The notes: generated from the sequence alone by a model not told the origin. Counted from the first letter of the stretch, positions 15,054-24,284 are shown. The stretch: 64,000 bases of DNA from an uncultured Acidimicrobiales bacterium (GCA_958296055.1 CATQHS010000001.1:2452277-2516276), one strand, 5' to 3'. Made by a program: numbers and translations.

Positions 15054-16001
15054 ATGAAGACCCGCCGGTTCCGGCTGCCTCCGAGCCTGGTCGCCCTGAC
15101 GGCGGCGGCGCTGCTGGCCTCCGGGTGCGGCGACGACTCCGGCTCCCGAGTCGAGCCCGCCGCCGCGCCGACCACGACTGCCGCGCCGACCACCACTGAG
15201 GCCGAGCCGTCTGAGCCGGGGCCGGGGCGGATCGTGTCGATATCGCCTACCGCCACCGAGATGCTCTTCGCCATCGGGGCCGGCGATCTGGTGGTGGCGG
15301 TCGACGTCTTGTCCGACTACCCGGAGTCGGCGCCGGTGACCCAACTGGACGGGTTCAACCCCAACGTCGAGGCCATCGCTGGCTACGAGCCCGATCTGGT
15401 GGTGATGAGCTACGACCCCGGCGACGTGGTGGCCGGCCTGGCCGCGCTGGGCGTCGAGAGCCTGGTGCAGTCGGCGGCCTTCAGCCTCGACGACGTCTAC
15501 GCCCAGATCGGCGGGCTGGGCACGGCCGCCGGGCGCCGGGACGAAGCCGAGGCCCTGGCCGCCGAGATGCGGACCGCCATCGATGACTTGGTGGCCGGTG
15601 CGGCCGCCGCCGGCGCTGGGCTGACCTACTACCACGAGCTGGACAGCTCCTACTACTCGGTGACGGCCTCCACCTTCGTGGGCGGCATCTACTCCCTGTT
15701 CGGCCTGGAGAACATCGCCGATGCGGCCGACCCCGACGGCAGCGCCTTCGGCTACCCCCAGCTCAGCGACGAGTACATCATCGACGCCGACCCCGACCTG
15801 ATCTTCTTGGCCGACACCGTCTGCTGCGGCCAGGACGCCTCCACCGCGGCGGCCCGGCCCGGCTGGGACGGGCTGTCGGCCGTGGCCAACGGCAACGTCG
15901 TCGAGTTGGACGACGACATCGCCTCGCGCTGGGGGCCGCGCCTGGTTGATTTCGTGGCCGCCATAGCCGCCGCGCTAAACGGCGCGGCCGGGCCGGCCTG
16001 A
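15054..16001 (+). CDS. btuF: cobalamin/corrinoid ABC transporter substrate-binding lipoprotein
   Basis: This 315-residue protein has a lipoprotein signal (RRFRLPPSLVALTAAALLASGC, lipobox Cys near residue 24), a Thr/Pro linker and a BtuF/FepB-type helical-backbone binding domain (IVSISPTATEMLFAIGAGD, YEPDLVVMSYDPG). It binds corrinoid outside the membrane and delivers it to BtuC. The ATG at 15054 follows AGAAGGAG. The riboswitch, the following permease and ATPase, and the adenosyltransferase make B12 the likely ligand rather than siderophore iron. It is followed by a 71-bp gap before btuC. Confidence 0.88.
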   Translation: MKTRRFRLPPSLVALTAAALLASGCGDDSGSRVEPAAAPTTTAAPTTTEAEPSEPGPGRIVSISPTATEMLFAIGAGDLVVAVDVLSDYPESAPVTQLDGFNPNVEAIAGYEPDLVVMSYDPGDVVAGLAALGVESLVQSAAFSLDDVYAQIGGLGTAAGRRDEAEALAAEMRTAIDDLVAGAAAAGAGLTYYHELDSSYYSVTASTFVGGIYSLFGLENIADAADPDGSAFGYPQLSDEYIIDADPDLIFLADTVCCGQDASTAAARPGWDGLSAVANGNVVELDDDIASRWGPRLVDFVAAIAAALNGAAGPA

Positions 16002-16072
16002 ACCGGCTCGGGCGCGGGGCAGCCCCAGCAGAGGCGGCGAGCGGCGGCATGGCCCGGGACCGGCCCGGATAG

Positions 16073-17128
16073 ATGGCGGCGGCGAGCGGCGGCATGGCCC
16101 GGGGCGCCCGCCTGACCCCGGCCGCAGCCGCGGCCGGGCTGGTGGCCGTGCTGGCCGCGGCCGGGGCCGGGCTGACCGTCGGACCGGTCGACATCGCCGC
16201 CGACCGGGTGGCGCTGCAATTGCTTGACCTGATCCCGGGCCTGGACGCCGACAGCGGGCTGAGCCCGAGCCGGGCCGCCATCGTCACCGAGATACGGCTG
16301 CCCCGGGTGGTGCTGGGCCTGCTGGTGGGGTCCACCCTGGCCCTGGCCGGCGCCGCCTACCAGGGCGCCTTCCGCAACCCGCTGGCCGACCCCTACCTCC
16401 TCGGGGTGGCGGCCGGGGCCGGGCTGGCCGCCACCCTGGCCATCACCCGGGGCCTCGGCGACGGCGCGGGCTGGCTCGACCCGGTGCCCCTGGCCGCCTT
16501 CGCCGGGGCCCTGGTGGCGGTGGGGGCCTCGTATGCGGCCGGCCACCTCGGGGGCCGGTCCACCGTCTCGCTGGTGCTGGCCGGGGTGGCGGTGGCCAGC
16601 TTCCTGACCGCCTGCCAGACCTACGTGCTGCAGGCCAACACCGACGCCATCCGCGAGGTCTACGCCTGGATACTGGGCCGGGTGGCCACCTCGGGGTGGG
16701 CGGAGGTGAGCCTGATCGCCCCCTACTTCCTGCTCACCGTGATCGTGGTGATCCGCTACCGACGGGCCCTCGACGTGCTGGCCGTCGGTGATGAAGAGGC
16801 CTCGGCCCTGGGCCTGGACCCGCGCCGGGTCCGCCTGATCGTGGTGACGGTGGCCTCTTTGGGCGCAGCCGCGGCGGTGGCCGTCACCGGGCTGATCGGC
16901 TTCGTCGGGATCATCGTCCCCCACACCGTGCGCCTGGTCTTCGGCCCCAGCCACCGGGTGCTGCTGCCCCTCACCGTGGTCTTCGGCGGGGCCTTTATGG
17001 TGGCGGCCGACCTGGCCGCCCGCACCGTGTTGGCCCCGGCCGAGCTGCCCATCGGGGTGGTGACCGCCTTCATAGGGGCGCCGTTCTTCGTGCTGGTCCT
17101 GCGCTCGAGCCGACGGGAGGTCTGGTGA
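16073..17128 (+). CDS. btuC: corrinoid ABC transporter permease
   Basis: This 351-residue FecCD/BtuC-family permease has about ten transmembrane segments. Family landmarks are IRLPRVVLGLLVGSTLALAGAAYQ, RNPLADPYLLGVAAGAG, YAWILGRV, and GLIGFVGIIVPHTVRL near the C-terminus. It forms the channel for the ligand brought by BtuF. Its stop overlaps the ATPase start by 4 nt (GTGA at 17125), so the two are translationally coupled. Confidence 0.9.
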   Translation: MAAASGGMARGARLTPAAAAAGLVAVLAAAGAGLTVGPVDIAADRVALQLLDLIPGLDADSGLSPSRAAIVTEIRLPRVVLGLLVGSTLALAGAAYQGAFRNPLADPYLLGVAAGAGLAATLAITRGLGDGAGWLDPVPLAAFAGALVAVGASYAAGHLGGRSTVSLVLAGVAVASFLTACQTYVLQANTDAIREVYAWILGRVATSGWAEVSLIAPYFLLTVIVVIRYRRALDVLAVGDEEASALGLDPRRVRLIVVTVASLGAAAAVAVTGLIGFVGIIVPHTVRLVFGPSHRVLLPLTVVFGGAFMVAADLAARTVLAPAELPIGVVTAFIGAPFFVLVLRSSRREVW

Positions 17129-17985
17129 TCGGGCCGGCGGGCGCCGCGGCCGGCACCGGGCCGGGGGCGAGTGGCGGCGGGCCGAAGGGCGCCGCGGCCG
17201 AGCCTGCGGCCATCGCCATCGCCGGGCTCTCGGTCCGCTTGGGGACGGCCACGGTGTTGGACCGGCTCGATTTGGAGGTGGCCGCCGGGGAGTGGCTCAA
17301 CGTCATCGGGCCCAACGGGGCGGGCAAGACCACCTTGCTGAGGGCGATTCTGGGCTCGGCGCCCTTCACCGGCGCCGTCCGGGTCGCCGGCTTGGCCGAC
17401 CGCCGCCCCGCCGCTCGGGCCCGGATGTTGGCCTACGTGCCCCAGACCCCGGTCATGCCCGCCGGGATGGCGGTGATCGACTACGTACTGCTGGGCCGTA
17501 CCCCCCACCGGGGGGTTTTCGCCGGCGACAGCGCCCGCGACCTGAAGGTGGCCGGGGAGGTGCTCGACCGGCTGGACCTGGGCCCGCTGGCCGGCCGCGA
17601 GCTGCGGTCCCTGTCGGGCGGGGAGCGCCAACGGGCCGTGCTGGCCCGGGCCCTGGCCCAGCAGGCCCCGGTCCTGCTGTTGGACGAGCCGACCACGGCC
17701 CTCGATCTCGGCCACCAGCAGGACGTCCTCGAGCTGGTGGAGGAGCTGCGGCGCGAGGCCGGGCTCACCGTCGTCGCCACCCTGCACGACCTGACCCTGG
17801 CCGCCCGCTACGGCGACCGAGTCGCCCTGCTGGCCAGCGGCCGCATCGTCGAGCGGGGCGACCCGGCCCGGGTGCTGACCCCCGATACCATCGCCGAGCA
17901 CTTCGACGCCCGGGTCCGGGTGATCGAGGACGTTCACGGGCCCGTCATCGTGCCGGTGGCCCGCAACCTCAGGGAGAGACCGTGA
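17125..17985 (+). CDS. btuD: corrinoid ABC transporter ATP-binding protein
   Basis: This 286-residue ABC ATPase of the FepC/BtuD group has an N-terminal Gly/Ala-rich extension of about 25 residues. Walker A is IGPNGAGKTTLL, the signature LSGGERQRAVLARAL, Walker B VLLLDEPTTALD, and the H-loop TLHDLTLAARYGD. It energises BtuC. Its stop overlaps the adenosyltransferase start (GTGA), keeping uptake and adenosylation in one operon. Confidence 0.9.
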   Translation: MIGPAGAAAGTGPGASGGGPKGAAAEPAAIAIAGLSVRLGTATVLDRLDLEVAAGEWLNVIGPNGAGKTTLLRAILGSAPFTGAVRVAGLADRRPAARARMLAYVPQTPVMPAGMAVIDYVLLGRTPHRGVFAGDSARDLKVAGEVLDRLDLGPLAGRELRSLSGGERQRAVLARALAQQAPVLLLDEPTTALDLGHQQDVLELVEELRREAGLTVVATLHDLTLAARYGDRVALLASGRIVERGDPARVLTPDTIAEHFDARVRVIEDVHGPVIVPVARNLRERP

Positions 17986-18614
17986 CCCCGCCCCCCGCCC
18001 CGTCCCCCGACTCCGCCCCGTCCCCCGACCCGGATGCCTCCTCCTCCGACCCGAGTTCGCCGCCCACCGAGGACCCCCGCCCGGGGGGGATGCGCACAGC
18101 CCGGAGCCTGGTGCTGGTCAACACCGGGGAGGGCAAGGGCAAATCGACGGCCGCATTCGGGGTGGCTCTGCGGGCCCGGGCCCGGTCCTGGCCGGTGGCG
18201 GTGATCCAGTTCCTCAAGTCCGACGAGTGGGTCACCGGCGAGCAGCTCATGGCCGAGAGCCTCGGCATCGACTTCTGGTCGCTGGGGGAGGGCTTCACCT
18301 GGGACAGCGCCGACTTGGGCCGGGATCAAGCCGTCGCTGCCGAGGCCTGGCGCCACGGCCGGGCGGTGATCTCCGCCGGGGAGCATCGCCTGGTGGTGCT
18401 CGACGAGATCACCTACCCGGTGAACTGGGGCTGGATCGACACCGGCGAGGTGGCCGAGGCCGTCCGCAGCCGCCCCCCCGGCGTCTCGGTGGTCATGACC
18501 GGCCGGGACGCCCCGGGCTGGATGGTCGATCTGGCCGACACGGTGACGGAGATGCGCAAGGTCAAACACCCCTACGATTCAGGAGTGGTGGCCAAGAAGG
18601 GCATCGACTTCTAA
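17982..18614 (+). CDS. cobO: cob(I)alamin / corrinoid adenosyltransferase (CobA/CobO type)
   Basis: This 210-residue protein starts at the GTG overlapping the btuD stop. A disordered Pro/Ser/Asp-rich leader of about 40 residues precedes the P-loop NTGEGKGKSTAAFG, characteristic of CobA/CobO. VIQFLKSDEWVTGE, VVLDEITYPVNWGWID and VVMTGRDAPGWMVDLAD follow, and the protein ends HPYDSGVVAKKGIDF, a typical CobO C-terminus. It transfers adenosyl from ATP to reduced corrinoid. Operon position suggests conversion of imported corrinoid to coenzyme B12. Confidence 0.9.
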   Translation: MTPPPAPSPDSAPSPDPDASSSDPSSPPTEDPRPGGMRTARSLVLVNTGEGKGKSTAAFGVALRARARSWPVAVIQFLKSDEWVTGEQLMAESLGIDFWSLGEGFTWDSADLGRDQAVAAEAWRHGRAVISAGEHRLVVLDEITYPVNWGWIDTGEVAEAVRSRPPGVSVVMTGRDAPGWMVDLADTVTEMRKVKHPYDSGVVAKKGIDF

Positions 18615-18670
18615 ACGGACGGACCTCCGGGCCCCGACGGCATCGACTTTGAGAGGCGGCGGGCTTAGCG

Positions 18671-19399
18671 ATGTGCGGAAGGTACGTGTCGGCCACGCCC
18701 CCCGACGACCTGGCCCGGTACTTCGGGGCCGCTCCCCCCGAGCCCGAGGCCCGGCTGGCGCCCAACCACAACGTGGCCCCCACCCAGGCCGTGTACGCCG
18801 TCTTCGAGAGCGACGGCCGCCGCCTCATCGACGCCTTCCGCTGGGGGCTGGTGCCGTTCTGGGCCAAGACCCCCGGCATCGGCTCGCGGATGATCAACGC
18901 CCGGTCCGAAACCCTGGCCGCCAGCAACGCCTACCGGCGGCCTTTCGCCCGGCGGCGCTGTCTCGTCCCGGCCGACGGCTTCTACGAATGGACCCGGCCG
19001 CCCGGCGCCGAGCGCAAGCAGCCCGTGTTCGTCAGCCGGGCCGACGGCGAGCCCTTCGCCTTGGCCGGCCTGTGGGAGGTCTGGAAAGACCGGGACGGCG
19101 CCGACGACGACGAGGCGCCCCTGGAGCTGTACTCGTGCACCATCGTCACCGGCCGCCCCAACTCCAAGATGGCCGAGTTCCACGACCGGATGCCGGTGAT
19201 CCTGCCGCCCAGCGCCTGGGACTCGTGGCTGGACCGCGACAACCGCGACACCGGTGAGCTGGAACGGCTTCTGGTCCCGGCCCCCAGCGGCCTGCTGCGC
19301 ATCCACCCGGTGTCTCGGGAGGTGAACAACGTCCGCAACAACGGCCCCCACCTCATCGACGAGGTCGAGTGGGACGAGCAGCCCTCGTTAGGGGGGTAA
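18671..19399 (+). CDS. SOS response-associated peptidase (SRAP, YedK/HMCES family)
   Basis: This 242-residue SRAP protein begins MCGRY, so Cys2 becomes the N-terminal nucleophile that forms a thiazolidine crosslink with abasic sites in single-stranded DNA. Other landmarks are PNHNVAPTQ, RWGLVPFWAK, MINARSETL, CLVPADGFYEW (catalytic Glu) and EFHDRMPVILP (catalytic His). It shields abasic DNA during replication. No clear LexA box precedes it. It precedes the DNA methylase gene by about 100 bp. Confidence 0.92.
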   Translation: MCGRYVSATPPDDLARYFGAAPPEPEARLAPNHNVAPTQAVYAVFESDGRRLIDAFRWGLVPFWAKTPGIGSRMINARSETLAASNAYRRPFARRRCLVPADGFYEWTRPPGAERKQPVFVSRADGEPFALAGLWEVWKDRDGADDDEAPLELYSCTIVTGRPNSKMAEFHDRMPVILPPSAWDSWLDRDNRDTGELERLLVPAPSGLLRIHPVSREVNNVRNNGPHLIDEVEWDEQPSLGG

Positions 19400-19500
19400 C
19401 GCTTGAGAGAACAGGGCTGGCGGCGCTCACGGGGTGCTCAGGCGTGTCCGACGCCGATGTTACGGTGACCTCCCGGCTTCGGCATGGAGTGATTCAAGGC

Positions 19501-22461
19501 ATGGCGCGTACTTCGGAGAAGGCGTTCAACGGGCTGCTCGCGCAGGCATTGGACCGAAGGCACCCGCGCTGGGACGCGAACGCGGAGCAGACGGGGGTGG
19601 TCGCCGGCTCCGCGGGCCGATCCCCCGACATAGTGGTCACACCCCACGGAGGCGCCGTCGGAACCCCGGTGGTGATTGAGACGGAATATGCCCCGGCTCG
19701 GACGGTGGAGTCCGACGCCGAGCGGCGCCTCGGTCTGGTGCTGGCCGATTCGGGCCGGGCCGTGGAGCAGGTGGTGGCGTTGTCGGCGCCGGCGGCGTTG
19801 CGGGAGGTGAACCAGCGGGATCTGCCTGATGCCATCAAGGGCGCCGAGTACCGGTATCGGCTGGTGACCCGCCACGGCGACGATGAGAGCGTGGCGTGGT
19901 TCCCGGAGTCGGGGTGGCTCACCGGGTCGGTCGACGACCTAGCCGGGTTGTGTGAACAGATAGCAACCAACGAACTGGTGATACAAAAAGCTGCCGACGA
20001 GATGGAGCTAACTGTATCCGCAGTCAGCCGGACGCTCACCGAAGCGGTCGCAACCACCCCGCATGTGCTGGATGATATAGCTGAGTCGCTGCACTTGGAT
20101 CCATCAGCGCAAACTACCCGAATCGGCGTGACAATGATCGCCAACGCCTTGGTGTTCCAGTTGTCTATAGAGGGAGACACCGACCCCGAGACCGGATGGC
20201 GGGTTCCCGGACCCAACCAGAATGACACGCAAGCTAAGGTGTTAGAGAACTGGAAGAAGATTCTCGATATCAACTACTGGCCGATCTTTTATACAGCTTA
20301 TGAAGTGCTCGACAATATGCCCCAGGTTGTGGCCCAGACCGTTGTGCTGCCTGCGCTGACACGGATGGCACAGTCATTAGCCGGGTACGGTGCCGTGTCC
20401 ACATCGGACATGGCCGGGCAGATGTTCGGCAAGCTGATAGCGGACCGCAAGTTCCTGGCCACCTTCTACACTCGGCGAGAGTCATCCCGGCTGCTGGCGG
20501 AGCTGGCCGTGGCGCGTATGCCGGTCGATGATTGGTCGGATCAGGAGCGGGTCGGTTCGCTGAAGGTCGCCGACCTGGCGTGCGGTACCGGGGCGCTGTT
20601 GGCCGCTGCCTACGACCGGATCGCGTCTAGGGTGCGCAGAGCCGGCGCCGACGACGAAGACCTGCATCCGGCCATGATGGAGAATGTTATGGTCGGCGCG
20701 GACATCATGCCCGCCGCAGTGCATCTCACCTGCACGTCGCTGTCGGCGCTGCACCCGCGGAAATGGTATAAGCGGTCCGGGGTGCATCTGATGCCCTACG
20801 GCAAGGTCGAAGTCAAAGAAGAAAGAGGTGCCCAGATCCGGATCGGGTCGCTGGAGCTTCTGCAGCAGTACTACCAGCAGACGAATTACCTGGATACGGG
20901 TGATGTGACTGTCATGCCCTCCGAGGATACGAAGGACGAGAAAAACCAGAAGGACGGGAAGGTCAAGGCGTGGTCGGTGGTTGTTCACGACGCCGCCGAT
21001 CTGGTGATAATGAACCCGCCGTTCACCCGGCCCACCAACCACAAGACGGCCGCCGCTCAGGGCGTCCCCGTTCCGTCGTTTGCCGGGTTCGGCACCGACG
21101 ACGATGAGCAGAGACTCATGGCGGCCCGGCTCGAAGAGCTTAGCCCGGACCGATCGGTGGGACATGGCAACGTCGGGCTGGCATCCAACTTCCTCGATCT
21201 AGCTCATAAGAAGATCAAACCGGGTGGGACTATCGCGTTTGTGCTGCCGCTGACGGTGGTGTCGGGAGCCGACTGGGCCAAAGCAAGGAAGCTCCTAACC
21301 GAGCATTATAAGGACATCTGCGTGGTGTCCATTCATCGGCTTGGGACTACAGATGCAGCGTTCTCAGCCGATACTGGGATGGCCGAAGCGCTGATCATCG
21401 CCACTCGGCGAAAACAAGGGGAACCGCAGACTGACAAAGCCTTATGGATAACATTGAAGAGCCGACCGGCCAACCCAGTGGAAGCCGTCGAAGTGGCCCA
21501 TAGTATCGCAGCCCTTAGCCAAGAAAAAAGCTCCAAAGGGCCTCTATATATAGGTGACACTGAGGCTGGCAGCTTCGCCTATACCAGCCTCCATGGAGGT
21601 GCTGGCCATGTCGGTCTGATCGAGTCCGGCCTAGCCGACTGCGGCGAGGCCATGACCGCGGGACGCTTGTGGCTGCCCCGTTTGCACAACATGCCGGGAG
21701 CCGTTCTGGTCAATCTGAAGGAGCTGGGCGACCGCGGCCCGTACCACCTCGACATTCGGGCCCGGCCGCCCCGCGGCCCGTTCGACGTAGAGAAAACGAC
21801 GGCATGGAAGGCGGCCGAGTACCCGATGCTGTGGGCTCACAACGCTGGTCGCGAAACCCGTCTAGTCGTTGAACCGGACCGCAAAGGCAAGGTTCGAGAC
21901 GGCATGGGTGTCAAGGCCAAGAAGATCTGGGACACCCGGTCGCGGCTGCATTTCACTCTTGATTTCCAGCTCAACTCGCAGCCTCTTGCCGCGTGCTTTA
22001 CGCCGATCCAGTGCATCGGCGGCCGGGCGTGGCCCAGCTTCATATTGCAGAAACCGGAATGGGAGCCCGCGGTTCTGTCCTGGGCCAACACCACGCTGGG
22101 GCTGGTCGCGTTCTGGTGGCTCGGCTCCCGCCAGCAGCTAGGGCGGGCGGTGCTGACGATCACCCGAATCCCGGATCTCCCGGTCTTGGACCCCCGCACC
22201 TTGACCGCGGCCCAGCTAGACCAAGCCCAAGCCGTCTTCGACCGGTTCAAGGACGAAGAGTTCCTGCCCGCCAACGAGACCTACCGCGACCCGACCCGCA
22301 TAGCGCTCGACCGTGCCGTCCTGATCGACGTGCTCGGATTGCACCGCGTCGCCGCCGTCGACGAGAACGAGATCATGGAATCGATGGACGTTCTGCGCGA
22401 GCAATGGTGCCGGGAGCCGTCGGTTCACGGCGGCAAGCACACCCAGCCCTCGCAGAGCTGA
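19501..22461 (+). CDS. N-6 adenine DNA methylase, large orphan protein with possible N-terminal nuclease-like domain
   Basis: This protein of about 986 residues has SAM motif I VADLACGTGALLAA (about 355-370) and catalytic motif IV LVIMNPPFTRP (about 500), typical of gamma-class N6-adenine methylases. The N-terminal ~100 residues contain GRSPDIVVTPHGG then TPVVIETEYAPA, spaced like a PD-(D/E)xK core but with ExE instead of ExK. The C-terminal third may be target recognition (HFTLDFQLNSQPLAACFTPIQ). No separate restriction or specificity gene lies nearby, so it may be a type IIG-like single chain or an orphan. The middle of the gene is clearly AT-richer with different codon use, suggesting transfer. 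ATG 19501 is chosen because homology-like sequence starts there; the frame is open upstream. Confidence 0.75.
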   Translation: MARTSEKAFNGLLAQALDRRHPRWDANAEQTGVVAGSAGRSPDIVVTPHGGAVGTPVVIETEYAPARTVESDAERRLGLVLADSGRAVEQVVALSAPAALREVNQRDLPDAIKGAEYRYRLVTRHGDDESVAWFPESGWLTGSVDDLAGLCEQIATNELVIQKAADEMELTVSAVSRTLTEAVATTPHVLDDIAESLHLDPSAQTTRIGVTMIANALVFQLSIEGDTDPETGWRVPGPNQNDTQAKVLENWKKILDINYWPIFYTAYEVLDNMPQVVAQTVVLPALTRMAQSLAGYGAVSTSDMAGQMFGKLIADRKFLATFYTRRESSRLLAELAVARMPVDDWSDQERVGSLKVADLACGTGALLAAAYDRIASRVRRAGADDEDLHPAMMENVMVGADIMPAAVHLTCTSLSALHPRKWYKRSGVHLMPYGKVEVKEERGAQIRIGSLELLQQYYQQTNYLDTGDVTVMPSEDTKDEKNQKDGKVKAWSVVVHDAADLVIMNPPFTRPTNHKTAAAQGVPVPSFAGFGTDDDEQRLMAARLEELSPDRSVGHGNVGLASNFLDLAHKKIKPGGTIAFVLPLTVVSGADWAKARKLLTEHYKDICVVSIHRLGTTDAAFSADTGMAEALIIATRRKQGEPQTDKALWITLKSRPANPVEAVEVAHSIAALSQEKSSKGPLYIGDTEAGSFAYTSLHGGAGHVGLIESGLADCGEAMTAGRLWLPRLHNMPGAVLVNLKELGDRGPYHLDIRARPPRGPFDVEKTTAWKAAEYPMLWAHNAGRETRLVVEPDRKGKVRDGMGVKAKKIWDTRSRLHFTLDFQLNSQPLAACFTPIQCIGGRAWPSFILQKPEWEPAVLSWANTTLGLVAFWWLGSRQQLGRAVLTITRIPDLPVLDPRTLTAAQLDQAQAVFDRFKDEEFLPANETYRDPTRIALDRAVLIDVLGLHRVAAVDENEIMESMDVLREQWCREPSVHGGKHTQPSQS

Positions 22462-22519
22462 TCCGGCGAGCCCGCGGCCCCGTGGGCCTCGATAGGCCCG
22501 GAGCGGCCGAGGGGCGCTC

Positions 22520-23182
22520 TCAGTCCTGCGAGGGCCAGAGGGGCTGGTTGATCTCGAAGCCGACCGGAGCGCCCCAGGAGTTGCGATAGGCCACCTCGTG
22601 GGCGGGCCGGCGCCGGGCGACGCCCCAGGCGCCGGTGGGGTAGCCCAGGGGCACGCAGGCGGCCATCTTCCAGCCCTGGTCGCGGGGGACGCCGAGCAGG
22701 TCGGGGACGGCGTCACCCTTGAAGGCCAGCACGGTGGTGAGCGACGAGCCCACGCCCTCGGCCCTGGCCGCCAGCATGGCGCTCCACACCGCGGGGTAGA
22801 TCGACCCTCCGGTGGTGTCGCCCCGGTGGAAGGCGAACAGGAACAGGGGGTAGCCGGCGAAGTGGTCGGCGGCGTGCTCCACCGAGGCCACCATGGCCAG
22901 GGTGGCCCGGCTCTCGGGAAGATCCGGGTCGGCCCGGGCCGATTCCACCCGGGCCTTGTAGATGGTGGCCCAGAGCTGGTCGATGCACTGGCGGTACAGG
23001 GGCCCGAGGGCGGACCGGGCAGCGGGGTCGTCGACCAGCACGAAGCGCCAGTTCTGGGCGTTGCCCCCCGACGGGGCCCGCACCGCCGCGTCCAGAATCC
23101 GGGCCTGGACCTCCGGCGGTATGGGGTCGGGCCGGACCCGCCGCATGGCCCGGGTGGTGTAGAGGGCCTCGTAGACGTCCAT
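22520..23182 (-). CDS. nitroreductase family FMN oxidoreductase
   Basis: This 220-residue nitroreductase-fold protein begins MDVYEALYTTRAMRRVRPDPIP. RAPSGGNAQNWRFVLVDD is the FMN-binding segment, and GVSS-type GVGSSLTTVLA and a C-terminal WKMAACVPLGYPTG follow. It uses FMN and NAD(P)H; the substrate is unknown. Similar proteins in actinobacteria act on nitroaromatics or F420-like substrates. The ATG at 23182 follows AGGA. It is convergent with the methylase gene. Confidence 0.85.
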   Translation of the reverse strand: MDVYEALYTTRAMRRVRPDPIPPEVQARILDAAVRAPSGGNAQNWRFVLVDDPAARSALGPLYRQCIDQLWATIYKARVESARADPDLPESRATLAMVASVEHAADHFAGYPLFLFAFHRGDTTGGSIYPAVWSAMLAARAEGVGSSLTTVLAFKGDAVPDLLGVPRDQGWKMAACVPLGYPTGAWGVARRRPAHEVAYRNSWGAPVGFEINQPLWPSQD

Positions 23183-23229
23183 TGCTCGGTTCCTGTTCTG
23201 GAGGCACCCCGTCGAAGCCAGGGAGCTGG

Positions 23230-23631
23230 TCAGCCCCGCTCCAGCTCGGCTCTCAGCCTCTCGGCCAGCTCGTCGAGGTCGTCGGGGTCGGGGTCGGGGT
23301 CGGCTTGGGCGAAGTCGAGGTGCTGCATCCCTTCCATCGGCACCACGTGGACATGGACGTGGGGCACCTCGAAGCCGGCGATCATCAGACCCACCCTCCC
23401 CGGGGACAGCACCTTCTGCTGGGCCGCGGCCACCCGGTGGGCCACCCGGGTGAGATGGCCGACCGCGTCTGGATCGAGGTCCACCCAGTGGTCGATCTCG
23501 GCTCGGGGCACCACCAGCACATGGCCCCGGTTGAGGGGCCGGACGTCGAGGAAGGCGACGCAGGCGTCGTCGTTCCACACCATCCGGGCCGGGATCTCGC
23601 CGGCCATTATGCGGGTGAAGATGGAGGCCAT
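23230..23631 (-). CDS. HIT family nucleotide hydrolase
   Basis: This 133-residue histidine-triad protein shows IFTRIMAGEIPARMVW at the N-terminus, RPLNRGHVLVVPR, and the catalytic VPHVHVHVVP triad. It hydrolyses nucleotide phosphoramidates such as AMP derivatives. The C-terminus is Asp/Pro/Glu rich. ATG 23631 has TACGAT 6 nt upstream, back-to-back with the divergent pgsA-like promoter. Confidence 0.9.
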   Translation of the reverse strand: MASIFTRIMAGEIPARMVWNDDACVAFLDVRPLNRGHVLVVPRAEIDHWVDLDPDAVGHLTRVAHRVAAAQQKVLSPGRVGLMIAGFEVPHVHVHVVPMEGMQHLDFAQADPDPDPDDLDELAERLRAELERG

Positions 23632-23637
23632 GGCCGG

Positions 23638-23643
23638 ATCGTA
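23638..23643 (-). promoter_or_regulatory. -10 box of leaderless promoter (HIT gene)
   Basis: TACGAT on the minus strand, 6 nt before ATG 23631. It faces the divergent box at 23663. Confidence 0.45.
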
Positions 23644-23662
23644 GACCGACCGAGCCCGACCG

Positions 23663-23668
23663 TAGGCT
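23663..23668 (+). promoter_or_regulatory. -10 box of leaderless promoter (CDP-alcohol transferase gene)
   Basis: TAGGCT, 7 nt before ATG 23676. Confidence 0.45.
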
Positions 23669-23675
23669 CCGGGGC

Positions 23676-24284
23676 ATGGGTGCCGCCTCTGACCCCCGGC
23701 CCCCGGGCCTGTTCGAGGACCGGATCTGGACGGTGCCCAACCTGATCTCGCTGGCCCGGCTGGCCTGCGTGCCGTGGTTCCTGTGGCTCCTGTTCGCCCA
23801 GCACGACCGCTGGGGGGCGGCCCTGGTATGGGGCGCGGTGGGCGCCACCGACTGGCTGGACGGGTGGTGGGCCCGCCGCTTCGGCTCGGTCAGCGAGCTG
23901 GGCAAGCTGCTCGACCCGACCGCCGACCGGGTCGTGCTCATCGTCGGCGTGTTCGCGGTCGGGTTCGACGGCTCGGTGCCCTGGTGGCTGGTGATCGCCG
24001 CCGGGCTGCGGGAGGTGCTGGTGGCCGGGTTCGCCCTGGCGCTGGGCGCTTTGGGGGCCCGGCGGATCGACGTCACCTGGTGGGGCAAGTGCGCCACCTT
24101 CGGGCTCTACTTCTCGTTCCCGCTGCTGCTGGCCGGCGCCTCCGACGTGGCCGTCGCCGGCGGGTTCCGGGTGGCGGGATGGGTGTGCGCGGTTCCGTCG
24201 CTGGCTCTCAGCTACCTCTCGGCCGTCCAGTACGCGCCGCTCGGCCTGCGGGCCCTGCGGGAGGGCCGGGCCGAGAGGGGCTGA
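23676..24284 (+). CDS. CDP-alcohol phosphatidyltransferase family protein
   Basis: This 202-residue membrane protein carries the complete CDP-alcohol transferase motif: DWLDGWWARRFG, then GKLLDPTADR (D-x2-D-G-x2-A-R-x8-G-x3-D-x3-D). Several transmembrane helices follow. It makes a phospholipid head-group linkage from CDP-diacylglycerol. Similarity to PgsA/Pgs2 types suggests phosphatidylglycerophosphate or cardiolipin synthesis, but the acceptor cannot be fixed from sequence. The start is supported by TAGGCT 7 nt upstream. Confidence 0.85.
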   Translation: MGAASDPRPPGLFEDRIWTVPNLISLARLACVPWFLWLLFAQHDRWGAALVWGAVGATDWLDGWWARRFGSVSELGKLLDPTADRVVLIVGVFAVGFDGSVPWWLVIAAGLREVLVAGFALALGALGARRIDVTWWGKCATFGLYFSFPLLLAGASDVAVAGGFRVAGWVCAVPSLALSYLSAVQYAPLGLRALREGRAERG

